64,000 nt of DNA from Flavobacteriaceae bacterium (lineage in GTDB: Bacteria; Bacteroidota; Bacteroidia; Flavobacteriales; Flavobacteriaceae). Under the pieces are notes generated by a model. It had not been told where the DNA came from, searched no databases, and saw only the letters and a program-made list of their open reading frames with translations. Positions 56,536-64,000 of this stretch are shown here, in pieces. How positions within the stretch are numbered: the stretch's first letter is position 1; each line of letters starts with the position of its first letter. The stretch lies in contig JAQWSN010000021.1 in the NCBI GenBank assembly GCA_029243165.1, forward strand, positions 37,188 to 101,187, written 5' to 3'. Both the position numbers and the translations under genes were made by a program.

Positions 56536-57757
56536 CAGAGATCGTTGGAGAGAAATTTTTGAAACCATTGGTAAAAACAAATTGCGAACCTTTTTGTCTG
56601 GGTTTACGGTTGCCTTAGGGATTTTTATTTTCATCATTTTATTTGGTTTAGGCAATGGTTTAAAAAATACTTTTCAAGAGTTTTTTTTAGATGATGCAAG
56701 TAATGCGATTTTTATTTATCCAGGAAGAACATCCATGCCCTACAAAGGATTTAAGGCAAACAGGAGGATTGAGTTTAAAAATGAAGATGTAGAGGATATC
56801 AAACAAAATTTCCCAATGTTTACCGAGTATGTTACCCCGAGGATTACTCGTAGTGAACTTACCAGTTTTAAAAATGAGAGTAATACTTACACCACTAGGG
56901 CGGTAGCTCCAGGGCATCAGTTCATCGAAAAAACTATTTTGATGAAAGGACGTTATATCAATCAAATGGATCTTAATAAAAAAACCAAAAACGCAGTTAT
57001 TGGAAGGTTAGTAGCCAAAGATTTGTTTAAAAAAGAGGATCCAATAGGTAAGTATATTGATGTTGGCTCTACGGTTTTTAAGGTGGTGGGTGTTTTTCAA
57101 GATGATGGAGGAGACAACGAAGAACGCTACATTTATATTCCGTACACAACCCGACAATTACTTGAAAAGAGTAACGATAAAGTAGGACAAATCATAGTGA
57201 CTTTCCCCAAAGAATTAGGTCATGTTGGGGCTGTTGCTTTTGAAAAATCACTCAAAAAGTTTTTTAAGGATAAAAAATCAGTAGATCCACGTGATCCCAA
57301 TGGAATTTATTTTCAAAATCTTACAGACGACCTGAAACAAAGCCAACAGTTTGCAGTAGTTTTGCAATTGATCGTAAGTTTTGTAGGACTAGGTACTTTA
57401 ATTGCTGGGATAATTGGGATTTCTAATATTATGGTATTTGTAGTAAAAGAGCGAACCAAAGAGTTAGGAATTCGAAAAGCTTTGGGTGCTACACCTCGAT
57501 CTGTAATTCAAATGGTACTCCAGGAGTCTGTTTTTATTACTGCAATTTCAGGGTATGTTGGCCTGTTTTTAGGTATCGCTGTGTTGAAGAATGTTGGCTT
57601 AAGTTTGGAGGAGTATTTCATTAAAAATCCATTTATTGACTTTGGAACAGCCTTTGCTGCTACCATTGTCCTTATTATTTTTGGAGCCATTGCTGGATAC
57701 ATTCCAGCCAAGAGAGCTTCTAGAATTAAACCCATAGTAGCCTTAAGAGATGAATAG
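56528..57757 (+). CDS. MacB/FtsX-type ABC permease, first of two
   Basis: A 409-residue permease. An N-terminal helix is followed by a periplasmic MacB-like domain (about 45-270) and three C-terminal helices. KERTKELGIRKALGATPRSV and the C-terminal ASRIKPIVALRDE are classic for this family. It pairs with the next permease, from which it differs throughout, so the exporter is probably a heterodimer. Confidence 0.92.
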   Translation: MFNRDRWREIFETIGKNKLRTFLSGFTVALGIFIFIILFGLGNGLKNTFQEFFLDDASNAIFIYPGRTSMPYKGFKANRRIEFKNEDVEDIKQNFPMFTEYVTPRITRSELTSFKNESNTYTTRAVAPGHQFIEKTILMKGRYINQMDLNKKTKNAVIGRLVAKDLFKKEDPIGKYIDVGSTVFKVVGVFQDDGGDNEERYIYIPYTTRQLLEKSNDKVGQIIVTFPKELGHVGAVAFEKSLKKFFKDKKSVDPRDPNGIYFQNLTDDLKQSQQFAVVLQLIVSFVGLGTLIAGIIGISNIMVFVVKERTKELGIRKALGATPRSVIQMVLQESVFITAISGYVGLFLGIAVLKNVGLSLEEYFIKNPFIDFGTAFAATIVLIIFGAIAGYIPAKRASRIKPIVALRDE

Positions 57758-59027
57758 TTTGAAAGTTCTTTTTGATCGAGATACCTGGCAAGAAATTTTT
57801 GGATCAATCTCCAAAAATAAAACAAGAACAGTCATCACTGTAATTGGTGTTTTGTGGGGAATTTTTATTTACATCGCTCTGTCAGGTGCTGCAAAAGGTT
57901 TGGACAACGGATTTGAACGTCAGTTCGAGAATATTGCAATGAACTCAATGTTTATCTGGGCACAGCGGACAAGCATCCCTTACGACGGATTTAAAATCGG
58001 AAGAAATGTTGAGCTAAAACTTTCGGATATTGATTATCTTAAAAAACGAGTCCCTGAAATCCAGTTTATTGCTCCAAGAAATGCGCGTGGTGTTTTCGGA
58101 GGTTCAGTGAGTCCACTAGTTGTTCGTAAAAATAAATCAAGCAATTATAATGTTTATGGCGATTTTCCTGAATACACCAAAATTGCAACAAAAAAAATAT
58201 ACGATGGAGGTCGTTTTATCAATGAAGAGGATATTAAATACAAACGGAAAGTTTGTGTCATCGGAGAGCGAACTCAAACAGAACTTTTTGAAAAGGATGA
58301 AAATCCAATTGGGCAGTATGTAAGGATTGATAATATTTACTTTCAAGTCATTGGGATCCACAAGTTTGTTCCTGGAGGTGGATTTGAAAGTGATGGGGAT
58401 ATTTTTATTCCTTTTGAAACCTATCGACAAATTTATAATTCAGGAGACAGAGTTCAGTGGTTTACCATTGCAGCCTATGACGACGCTGACGTAGTCGCAG
58501 TTGAAAAAGACATAAAAGCTACTCTCAAAAGAATACACCGAGTATCCCCAGACGATGAACGCGCTTTTGGAGGATTTAATTTGGGTGAAATTTTCAATAA
58601 AATCATGGGATTTTCGAAAGGAATGACTCTTTTGTCACTCATTGTGGGTATTGCAACGATTATTGCAGGAGTTATTGGAATCGGAAATATTTTATTGATC
58701 TCGGTCAAAGAACGGACAAAAGAGCTTGGAGTTCGAAGGGCCTTAGGGGCTACCCCAGCTGAAGTACGTAACCAAATTATTATCGAATCTGTTTTTTTAA
58801 CAGTTATTGCAGGTATTTTGGGAATTATTTTGGGAGCATTTGTATTGGCAGGGATCAATGCAGGTACAGCAGACTTGACAGATTTCCCTTACACCAACCC
58901 TACTGTACCTATCCCTTTTATCCTTGGAGCTTTGTTTATCATGGTCTTTTTAGGAACACTAATTGGACTTATTCCAGCTGAAAGGGCTGTAAGTATTAAA
59001 CCCATCGACGCATTAAGAGAAGAATAA
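57750..59027 (+). CDS. MacB/FtsX-type ABC permease, second of two
   Basis: A 425-residue paralogue of the preceding permease with the same layout: an N-terminal helix with NKTRTVITVIGVLWGIFIY, a periplasmic domain, then helices with KERTKELGVRRALGATPAEV and a final ERAVSIKPIDALREE. It overlaps the previous gene by eight bases. Confidence 0.92.
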   Translation: MNSLKVLFDRDTWQEIFGSISKNKTRTVITVIGVLWGIFIYIALSGAAKGLDNGFERQFENIAMNSMFIWAQRTSIPYDGFKIGRNVELKLSDIDYLKKRVPEIQFIAPRNARGVFGGSVSPLVVRKNKSSNYNVYGDFPEYTKIATKKIYDGGRFINEEDIKYKRKVCVIGERTQTELFEKDENPIGQYVRIDNIYFQVIGIHKFVPGGGFESDGDIFIPFETYRQIYNSGDRVQWFTIAAYDDADVVAVEKDIKATLKRIHRVSPDDERAFGGFNLGEIFNKIMGFSKGMTLLSLIVGIATIIAGVIGIGNILLISVKERTKELGVRRALGATPAEVRNQIIIESVFLTVIAGILGIILGAFVLAGINAGTADLTDFPYTNPTVPIPFILGALFIMVFLGTLIGLIPAERAVSIKPIDALREE

Positions 59028-59053
59028 TAAAACTTATACACCAAATAAACACT

Positions 59054-60184
59054 ATGAAAATTTTAAGATACATCGGAATTGCGGCAGTCATTTTAGGCGC
59101 TTTATTCGCAACGGCTTATTTTATCAAAACAAACAATAAGTCTGCAATCGAATACGAAACCCAATCGGCAATTATTACAAATATTGAAAAAAAGACAGTA
59201 GTTACAGGAAAGGTAATTCCTGAAGATGAAGTTGAAATTAAACCACAAATTCAAGGAATTATTGAAGGTCTTTTTGTTGAAGAAGGAGATCTGGTAGAAA
59301 CGGGAGACCTTTTGGCCAAAATTAAAGTTGTTCCTAATGAACAAAATCTAAATAGTGCTAGGGGTCGTCTTCAGAATTCAAAAATTGTATTGAAAAATGC
59401 AAAAATTGAATTTGATAGAAATCAAGATCTTTTTGAAAAAGGAATTATTTCCAAGCAGCAATTCCAAAATGTAGAATTGCAGTACAACCAAGCTTTGCAA
59501 AGTGTTAAAAACGCAGAATCAGATCTGGAAATCATTCGATCAGGTTCCGCAGGAGGCGATGCATCAGCCAATACCAACATACGAGCAACCGTGCCAGGAA
59601 CGATTTTGGAGATTCCGGTTGAAGAAGGATTTCAAGTTATTGCTAGTAATAGCTTTAATGCTGGAACAACCATTGCAACCATTGCCGATATGAAAAAGAT
59701 GATTTTTGAAGGTAAGGTTGATGAGGCCGAAGTAGGAAAATTACGAGTTGGAATGCCGCTAGAAGTTAACCTTGGTGCCATTGAAGACCAATCATTAAAC
59801 GCAGAACTCAAATTCATCGCTCCTAAAGGAAATGAAGAGCAAGGTGCCGTTCAGTTCATAATTGAAGCGGATTTATTTCTTAATGACTCTATTTTTATCC
59901 GAGCGGGTTACAGTGCCAACGCCTCTTTAGTTCTTGAAAAAAAGGACAGCATCATGGCGATATCAGAATCTTTATTGCAATTTGATAGAGAAACTGAAAA
60001 ACCATTTGTAGAAATTTTAATTGGCGAACAACAGTTTGAGAAAAGAGATGTTGAGATAGGACTTTCGGATGGGGTAAACGTCGAACTTATCTCTGGAATT
60101 TCTATGGAGGATAAAATCAAGGTTTGGAACAAAACAGAACCCATTAAAAAAGGGGATGAAGAGTCTGAGGAGGAAGATGAATAA
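59054..60184 (+). CDS. Periplasmic adaptor (HlyD/MacA family)
   Basis: A 376-residue membrane-fusion protein. An N-terminal helix is followed by a lipoyl-type barrel (VEIKPQIQGIIEGLFVEEGDLVETGDLLAKI), a coiled-coil hairpin (about 95-165, EFDRNQDLFEKGIISKQQF) and beta-barrel domains; the tail is very acidic. It links the inner-membrane ABC exporter to the TolC-like channel encoded next. Confidence 0.93.
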   Translation: MKILRYIGIAAVILGALFATAYFIKTNNKSAIEYETQSAIITNIEKKTVVTGKVIPEDEVEIKPQIQGIIEGLFVEEGDLVETGDLLAKIKVVPNEQNLNSARGRLQNSKIVLKNAKIEFDRNQDLFEKGIISKQQFQNVELQYNQALQSVKNAESDLEIIRSGSAGGDASANTNIRATVPGTILEIPVEEGFQVIASNSFNAGTTIATIADMKKMIFEGKVDEAEVGKLRVGMPLEVNLGAIEDQSLNAELKFIAPKGNEEQGAVQFIIEADLFLNDSIFIRAGYSANASLVLEKKDSIMAISESLLQFDRETEKPFVEILIGEQQFEKRDVEIGLSDGVNVELISGISMEDKIKVWNKTEPIKKGDEESEEEDE

Positions 60185-60240
60185 AAATTGATCCTAATTA
60201 AAAGAAACACGTTTAAATATTGAATCCTCAATTTCAAAAT

Positions 60241-61659
60241 ATGAAGAATTTTAAAATAATTATTTCAGCCGTATTGTTCCTTTTCACTCTTGTGCTTTCA
60301 GCTCAAATAAAAGAATATACGCTGGAGGAATGCGTTCTTATTGCCCTAGAGAATAACATAAGTATCAAACAGTCTGAACTCGATTTAGAATCTGCTGAAG
60401 TAGACAAATCGGACGCCATGGGGAGTTTTCTTCCCAGAGTCAATGCACAATCCCAACATATTTGGAATAATGGTCTGAGCCAAAATATTACAAATGGGTT
60501 GATTGAAAATCTAACCACTCAATTTTCCTCTTTTGGAGGTAATGTGGGTGTAACACTTTTCAACGGTCGACAAAATATAAATCAGCTGTCACGTGCCAAC
60601 TTGAATTTGTTAGCTCGACAATATCAATTAGACGACATGAAAGATGATGTCAGTCTTTTTGTTGCTAACGCATACCTTCAAGTAATGTTTAATCGAGAGT
60701 TGGAACAAGTCCAACGCTATCAACTTGAACTTGCCAAGCAAGAGTTGGAAAGAACTCAGTTGAGCATTGATGCAGGGATTTTAACCCCTGTTGAGATTTA
60801 TGAAATAGAAGCTAACATAGCCACTCAAGAGCAAGCAGTCATCCAAGCAGAAAATGCGTACCGCCTATCACGCATCAATTTGGCTCAGTTACTTCTCATT
60901 ACCGATTACGAAAATTTTGATATTGCTAAAGAAGATATGGATATTCCTTTTTCTGAAATTCTAACCGAAACCCCAAAAGCGATATATGAAAAAGCACTTA
61001 CGTTAAGAAACGATATTAAATTGGGGATTACCAATTTAGAAATTGCTGAAAAAGATATTGATTTAGCAAAAGGAGCACAAATGCCAACTTTAACAGCTTT
61101 TTACAATTACAATACCCGTATCTCATATTCAGACAGATTTATTGAAACGGGCAACTTTATTGAAACTCCCATCGGGATAGTGCAAGAAAATGGAGCTGTA
61201 GTAGTGTCCCAATTTCCTGAACGAGAAATCACGGGGCCTTCATCTTTTAGTAAGCAATTTGGTCAAAATGACGGTCAAAGTTATGGTCTCTCGTTAAACA
61301 TTCCCATTTTCAATGGACTGGCTGTCAAGAACAATATCAAAAGGAGAAAGTTAAATTTAGAGCGTATTGAAAATCAATTAGAGCAAACCAAATTGGATTT
61401 GGAAAGTACCATCAACCAAGCTTACAACAATGCAAAAGGAGCTTACAAATTTTACGATGCTTCTGAAAAAACATTAATTGCTCGAAAACAAGCTTTTGAC
61501 ATCGCTAAGCAGCGTTTTGAAGCAGGGGTAATGAATTCATTTGATTATGTTCAAGCAAGACAGCGTTATCAAATTGCTGCTTCAGATATTGTCCGTGCAA
61601 AGTTTGATTATATTTTTAAACTCAAGGTTTTGGAGTTTTATTTTGGACTTGAGCTTTAG
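60241..61659 (+). CDS. TolC-family outer-membrane efflux channel
   Basis: A protein of 472 residues with a signal peptide (start ATG at 60241, cleavage after LVLSAQ). Two TolC half repeats follow (YTLEECVLIALENNISIKQSELDLES in the first, QRFEAGVMNSFDYVQARQRY in the second). The ATG is preferred over a TTG at 60220. It ends the five-gene ABC-exporter operon. The exported substrate, such as a peptide, lipid or antibiotic, is unknown. Confidence 0.93.
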   Translation: MKNFKIIISAVLFLFTLVLSAQIKEYTLEECVLIALENNISIKQSELDLESAEVDKSDAMGSFLPRVNAQSQHIWNNGLSQNITNGLIENLTTQFSSFGGNVGVTLFNGRQNINQLSRANLNLLARQYQLDDMKDDVSLFVANAYLQVMFNRELEQVQRYQLELAKQELERTQLSIDAGILTPVEIYEIEANIATQEQAVIQAENAYRLSRINLAQLLLITDYENFDIAKEDMDIPFSEILTETPKAIYEKALTLRNDIKLGITNLEIAEKDIDLAKGAQMPTLTAFYNYNTRISYSDRFIETGNFIETPIGIVQENGAVVVSQFPEREITGPSSFSKQFGQNDGQSYGLSLNIPIFNGLAVKNNIKRRKLNLERIENQLEQTKLDLESTINQAYNNAKGAYKFYDASEKTLIARKQAFDIAKQRFEAGVMNSFDYVQARQRYQIAASDIVRAKFDYIFKLKVLEFYFGLEL

Positions 61660-61681
61660 AATTCAGCAATCTCTCTAACAG

Positions 61682-61695
61682 TTGATCTCGATCAA
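61682..61695. promoter_or_regulatory. Perfect FNR-type operator (TTGAT-CTCG-ATCAA)
   Basis: An exact match to the FNR consensus TTGATnnnnATCAA; the palindrome extends to six-base arms (TTGATC/GATCAA). It lies 23 bases after the TolC-like gene and about 27 bases before the consensus promoter at 61709-61740, near -57 relative to the predicted transcription start. Confidence 0.6.
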
Positions 61696-61708
61696 AACAA
61701 GACTTCTT

Positions 61709-61740
61709 TTTGCAATTCAAAGTTTCCGATTTTAGATTTG
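61709..61740 (+). promoter_or_regulatory. Promoter (TTTG-N20-TAGATTTG) downstream of the FNR box
   Basis: TTTG at 61709-61712 and TAGATTTG at 61733-61740 have ideal spacing. No open frame of note lies in the next 120 bases before tsaB. The promoter therefore either makes a long leader for tsaB or is left over from a lost gene. Confidence 0.6.
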
Positions 61741-61782
61741 AAAGAATTTTTGATACCCAATCAATAGCTCATACAGTTGCTT

Positions 61783-61790
61783 ATCTTTGT
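61783..61790 (+). promoter_or_regulatory. Second -7-like element (TATCTTTG) before tsaB
   Basis: TATCTTTG matches TAnnTTTG and ends 78 bases before the tsaB ATG. The nearest TTTG at an acceptable position is missing (the gap is 29). Confidence 0.3.
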
Positions 61791-61868
61791 ATTTCATTTT
61801 CCGATTCTGTGGTTTCCGTGTCTGGATAAAATTAATAGAAAGCAGTTTTAGAAATTTTTGACATTCGT

Positions 61869-62558
61869 ATGGCATACATTCTGCATCTTGAGACTTCCAC
61901 CAAACAATGTTCTGTTGCTCTAGCCTTTGAAGGAAAACCCTTAGTCTCTCGAAAATTACTTAGTGAGTCTTTTAGCCATAGTGAAAAGCTCCATCTTTTT
62001 ATTTCAGAAACTTTGGGAGAAGTTGACGTAACACCTAGTGAACTGAATGCCATTGCTGTAAGTAAAGGTCCTGGTTCCTACACGGGTTTAAGAATTGGTG
62101 TCGCTGCCGCAAAAGGACTCTGTTTTGCCCTTGACATACCTTTAATAGCATTGAATTCTCTTGAAATTTTAGCACAAAACCCAATAGAAAAAGGGATTGA
62201 TTTTATCATTCCTATGATAGACGCGAGAAGAATGGAAGTATTCACAGCAGTTTTTAATAGAGAAAGAGAATGGGTTCAAAAAACCAAAGCTTTAATTTTG
62301 AGTCCTGATTCTTTTAAGGATGTTGTTCACCAAAAATCTTGTTTGGTATTGGGTGATGGAGCACAAAAATTTAAAGCATTAAACCCCGAGATTAATGCCC
62401 AGTTTTCGTTAAACGATGAGCATCCTGACGCTCTTAACATGGTGCAGATGGCATGGGAAAAATACTGCTTACAAGATTTTGAATCTTTAGCTTATTTTGA
62501 ACCCTTTTATTTAAAAGATTTTCAGACTACGCCTCCTAAAGACAAAACAGGAATCTAA
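61869..62558 (+). CDS. tsaB: tRNA threonylcarbamoyladenosine biosynthesis protein TsaB
   Basis: A 229-residue ASKHA-fold protein. ILHLETSTKQCSVAL at the start and GPGSYTGLRIGVAAAKGLCFAL near 70-92 are diagnostic of TsaB. With TsaD, TsaE and TsaC it makes the t6A modification of ANN-reading tRNAs. The stop overlaps the convergent Nfu gene by four bases. Confidence 0.94.
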   Translation: MAYILHLETSTKQCSVALAFEGKPLVSRKLLSESFSHSEKLHLFISETLGEVDVTPSELNAIAVSKGPGSYTGLRIGVAAAKGLCFALDIPLIALNSLEILAQNPIEKGIDFIIPMIDARRMEVFTAVFNREREWVQKTKALILSPDSFKDVVHQKSCLVLGDGAQKFKALNPEINAQFSLNDEHPDALNMVQMAWEKYCLQDFESLAYFEPFYLKDFQTTPPKDKTGI

Positions 62559-63445
62559 CCGTTAAGCGCAACAACACTTTCAATTTTTCCTGGCATCATC
62601 TCCTTTAACATATTTTCAATTCCGTTTTTCAAGGTGAATGTTGAAGAGGGACATCCACTACAAGCTCCTTGAAGAATAACCTGAACTGTTTTTTCACTTT
62701 CGTTGTAAGAATCAAATTGAATATTTCCACCATCTGAAGCAACTGCAGGTTTTATGTATTCATCTAAAATGGAAACGATTTGTGCTTCTGTAGGGCCTAA
62801 ATTATCTGTTGTATTTTCATCCTTGGAGGAGGTTTGTTGCTGAGGTACTTCTTTTAAAATAAGATTTCCTTCTTCAACATAGTTCCGAATAAATTCTCTG
62901 ACCTCCATTACAATCGTATCCCATTCAGACACCTCATATTTTGTAATAGAAACATAGTTAGCATCCATAAAGACTTCTTTTACAAAAGCAAAATGGAAAA
63001 GTTTTTGCGCCAGTGGAGCGTAGCTGGCTTCATCAATATTTTTAAATTCTACACTTTGAGTTACTAGAGGCTTGTTGGCAACAAACTTCATAACTGCTGG
63101 ATTTGGTGTACTTTCAGCGTAAACGCTCACGGGAATTTTATCATTTGAGGTCATTTCAATTACTACGCCACCATCATTTAAGTACTGTTGTAATTGTTCT
63201 TGTACTTCTTCTACAACTTCTTCCCATTCGAGAATGTCAAAACGTTCTACTTCAATTTTATTTTCAAACAGTCGAACTGATTTTACAAAAGGTAGGTAGA
63301 ATAATTGTTGAATGAGTGGTGCGCCTTTTGCTTCATCAATATTTTTGTAGTGGATTTCTTGACTGGGACCCATAGTGTGATTAAATTTAAATTTCGCCCA
63401 CGGATTTCCCTTTTCAGTAAAAGTATTTATTTGAAAGCTTTTCAT
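62555..63445 (-). CDS. Nfu-type Fe-S scaffold with two tandem N-terminal domains
   Basis: A protein of about 296 residues. The first Nfu-N domain (about 1-90) is degenerate, with EKGNPWAKF where TPNP is expected. The second (about 105-200) is regular (STPNPAVMKFV). The C-terminal NifU domain carries the cluster-binding cysteines in GACSGCPSS. The protein should carry or hand on 4Fe-4S clusters. I chose the ATG at 63445; an ATG at 63457 is also possible, but the -7 element at 63463-63470 would leave it without a leader. Confidence 0.88.
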   Translation of the reverse strand: MKSFQINTFTEKGNPWAKFKFNHTMGPSQEIHYKNIDEAKGAPLIQQLFYLPFVKSVRLFENKIEVERFDILEWEEVVEEVQEQLQQYLNDGGVVIEMTSNDKIPVSVYAESTPNPAVMKFVANKPLVTQSVEFKNIDEASYAPLAQKLFHFAFVKEVFMDANYVSITKYEVSEWDTIVMEVREFIRNYVEEGNLILKEVPQQQTSSKDENTTDNLGPTEAQIVSILDEYIKPAVASDGGNIQFDSYNESEKTVQVILQGACSGCPSSTFTLKNGIENMLKEMMPGKIESVVALNG

Positions 63446-63462
63446 TTTCTTTTTCATTTCAT

Positions 63463-63470
63463 CAAAAATA
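63463..63470 (-). promoter_or_regulatory. Possible -7 element (TATTTTTG) of the Nfu gene
   Basis: On the minus strand TATTTTTG matches TAnnTTTG and ends 17 bases before the ATG at 63445. A -33 element is not evident. Confidence 0.35.
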
Positions 63471-63557
63471 GTCAAAGCACTCAGAATTTCTTAGTTTATT
63501 TAGTATGGAATTAGAAAAATTTCTTTTTTCGTAATTTTAAAACAAGAATTTTTAAGA

Positions 63558-64000
63558 ATGCTATTAAAATCAGTTAGGGGTTTTACTCCTTCTTACGGCA
63601 GTGATTGTTTTTTTGCCGAAAATGCTACTTTAATTGGAGATATCATCATGGGTGAACAGTGTTCCGTATGGTATCAAGCTGTTATTCGAGGAGATGTAAA
63701 CAGCATCCGAATTGGAAACCGTGTTAACATTCAAGATGGTGCCGTGATTCATGCTACTTACAAAAAGGCTTCAACTCATATTGGCAATAATGTTTCTGTG
63801 GGTCATAATGCCATAGTTCACGGTTGTTTAATTCAGGATAATGTCTTAATTGGTATGGGGAGCATTGTTATGGATCACTGTGAAATAGGGTCCAACAGTA
63901 TCATAGCAGCTGGAGCTGTAGTTCCCCAAGGAACCATTGTGCCGTCGGGTTCAATTTACGCAGGGATTCCCGCTAAAAAGATCAAAAGTTTGACAGAGGA
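63558..64000 (+). CDS. Gamma-carbonic-anhydrase-like hexapeptide protein (3' end cut by window)
   Basis: The frame runs from the ATG at 63558 to the window end without a stop, giving 147 residues. It has left-handed beta-helix hexapeptide repeats and the gamma-carbonic-anhydrase pattern: VWYQAVIRGDVNSIRIG, RVNIQDGAVIHAT, and VSVGHNAIVHGC with metal-binding histidines, ending YAGIPAKKIK. About 20-30 residues are probably missing. Many such proteins (YrdA/PaaY type) have uncertain catalytic activity. It is transcribed away from the Nfu gene. Confidence 0.9.
   Translation, partial: MLLKSVRGFTPSYGSDCFFAENATLIGDIIMGEQCSVWYQAVIRGDVNSIRIGNRVNIQDGAVIHATYKKASTHIGNNVSVGHNAIVHGCLIQDNVLIGMGSIVMDHCEIGSNSIIAAGAVVPQGTIVPSGSIYAGIPAKKIKSLTE

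Noticed and set aside
1..64000. CRISPR arrays, insertion sequences, prophage or defence genes
   Set aside because: No regularly spaced repeats, transposase motifs, long terminal inverted repeats or phage genes were recognised anywhere in the window.

Overview
The window reads as chromosome of a marine-type flavobacterium (Bacteroidota, Flavobacteriaceae). It is AT-rich, densely packed, and lacks Shine-Dalgarno sequences. Several upstream regions carry the Bacteroidota promoter TTG/TTTG - about 19-20 nt - TAnnTTTG. The gene content also fits: the gliding/type IX secretion protein SprA, alternative complex III (ACIII), the DUF2723 family, a malic enzyme fused to a phosphotransacetylase domain, a NusA without C-terminal repeats, and Bacteroidota-style TonB proteins. 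Most of the window is conserved core genome.

Layout. 0-14 kb: a membrane metallophosphoesterase, a thioredoxin-fold protein without CxxC, a large DUF2723 membrane protein, tRNA-Gln, a secreted VPS10/BNR propeller protein, an AAA+ (ChlI/MoxR-like) and VWA pair, and a beta-helix protein paired with a di-haem lipoprotein. 14-19 kb: rimP-nusA-infB, then a convergent SPOR-domain gene. 19-30 kb: the respiratory operon actABCDEF-coxB-coxA, which passes electrons from quinol through ACIII to an aa3-type oxidase. 30-35 kb: a scarred region with two apparent gene-deletion junctions, a Crp/Fnr regulator, ruvB and queG. 35-48 kb: a vanadium-haloperoxidase-like PAP2 protein, an SLC45-like sugar transporter, maeB, ruvA and sprA. 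48-51 kb: gcvH, a VanZ-like gene and two tandem tonB paralogues. 50.6-55.7 kb: the second oxidase cluster (haem O synthase, two subunits III, subunit IV, SCO, DUF420, a small CxxC protein). 55.8-61.7 kb: a MacAB-TolC-like export operon. 61.7-64 kb: tsaB, an Nfu-type Fe-S protein and a gamma-carbonic-anhydrase-like gene cut by the window edge.

How the genes fit together. ACIII and the two cox clusters make one aerobic chain with its haem and copper assembly factors. The scarred region suggests that a microaerobic/denitrification block (cbb3 oxidase and N2O reductase genes) and a carbohydrate-utilisation block were lost. One scar is an in-frame chimera of the N-terminal third of a CcoI-type copper ATPase and the C-terminus of a NosY-type permease. 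The other joins the C-terminal part of a LacI regulator, tail to tail, to the C-terminal part of a VCBS/FG-GAP protein. Two FNR-like operators remain, one beside the chimera and one in front of an apparently gene-less promoter near 61.7 kb. These calls rest on recognising families by eye, and an assembly join has not been excluded. I saw no CRISPR array, insertion sequence, prophage or defence island. The best candidates for something new are the deletion chimera and its leftover FNR circuitry, terminator-like hairpins that end directly at start codons, and an apparent one-base lesion at the start of the first tonB.
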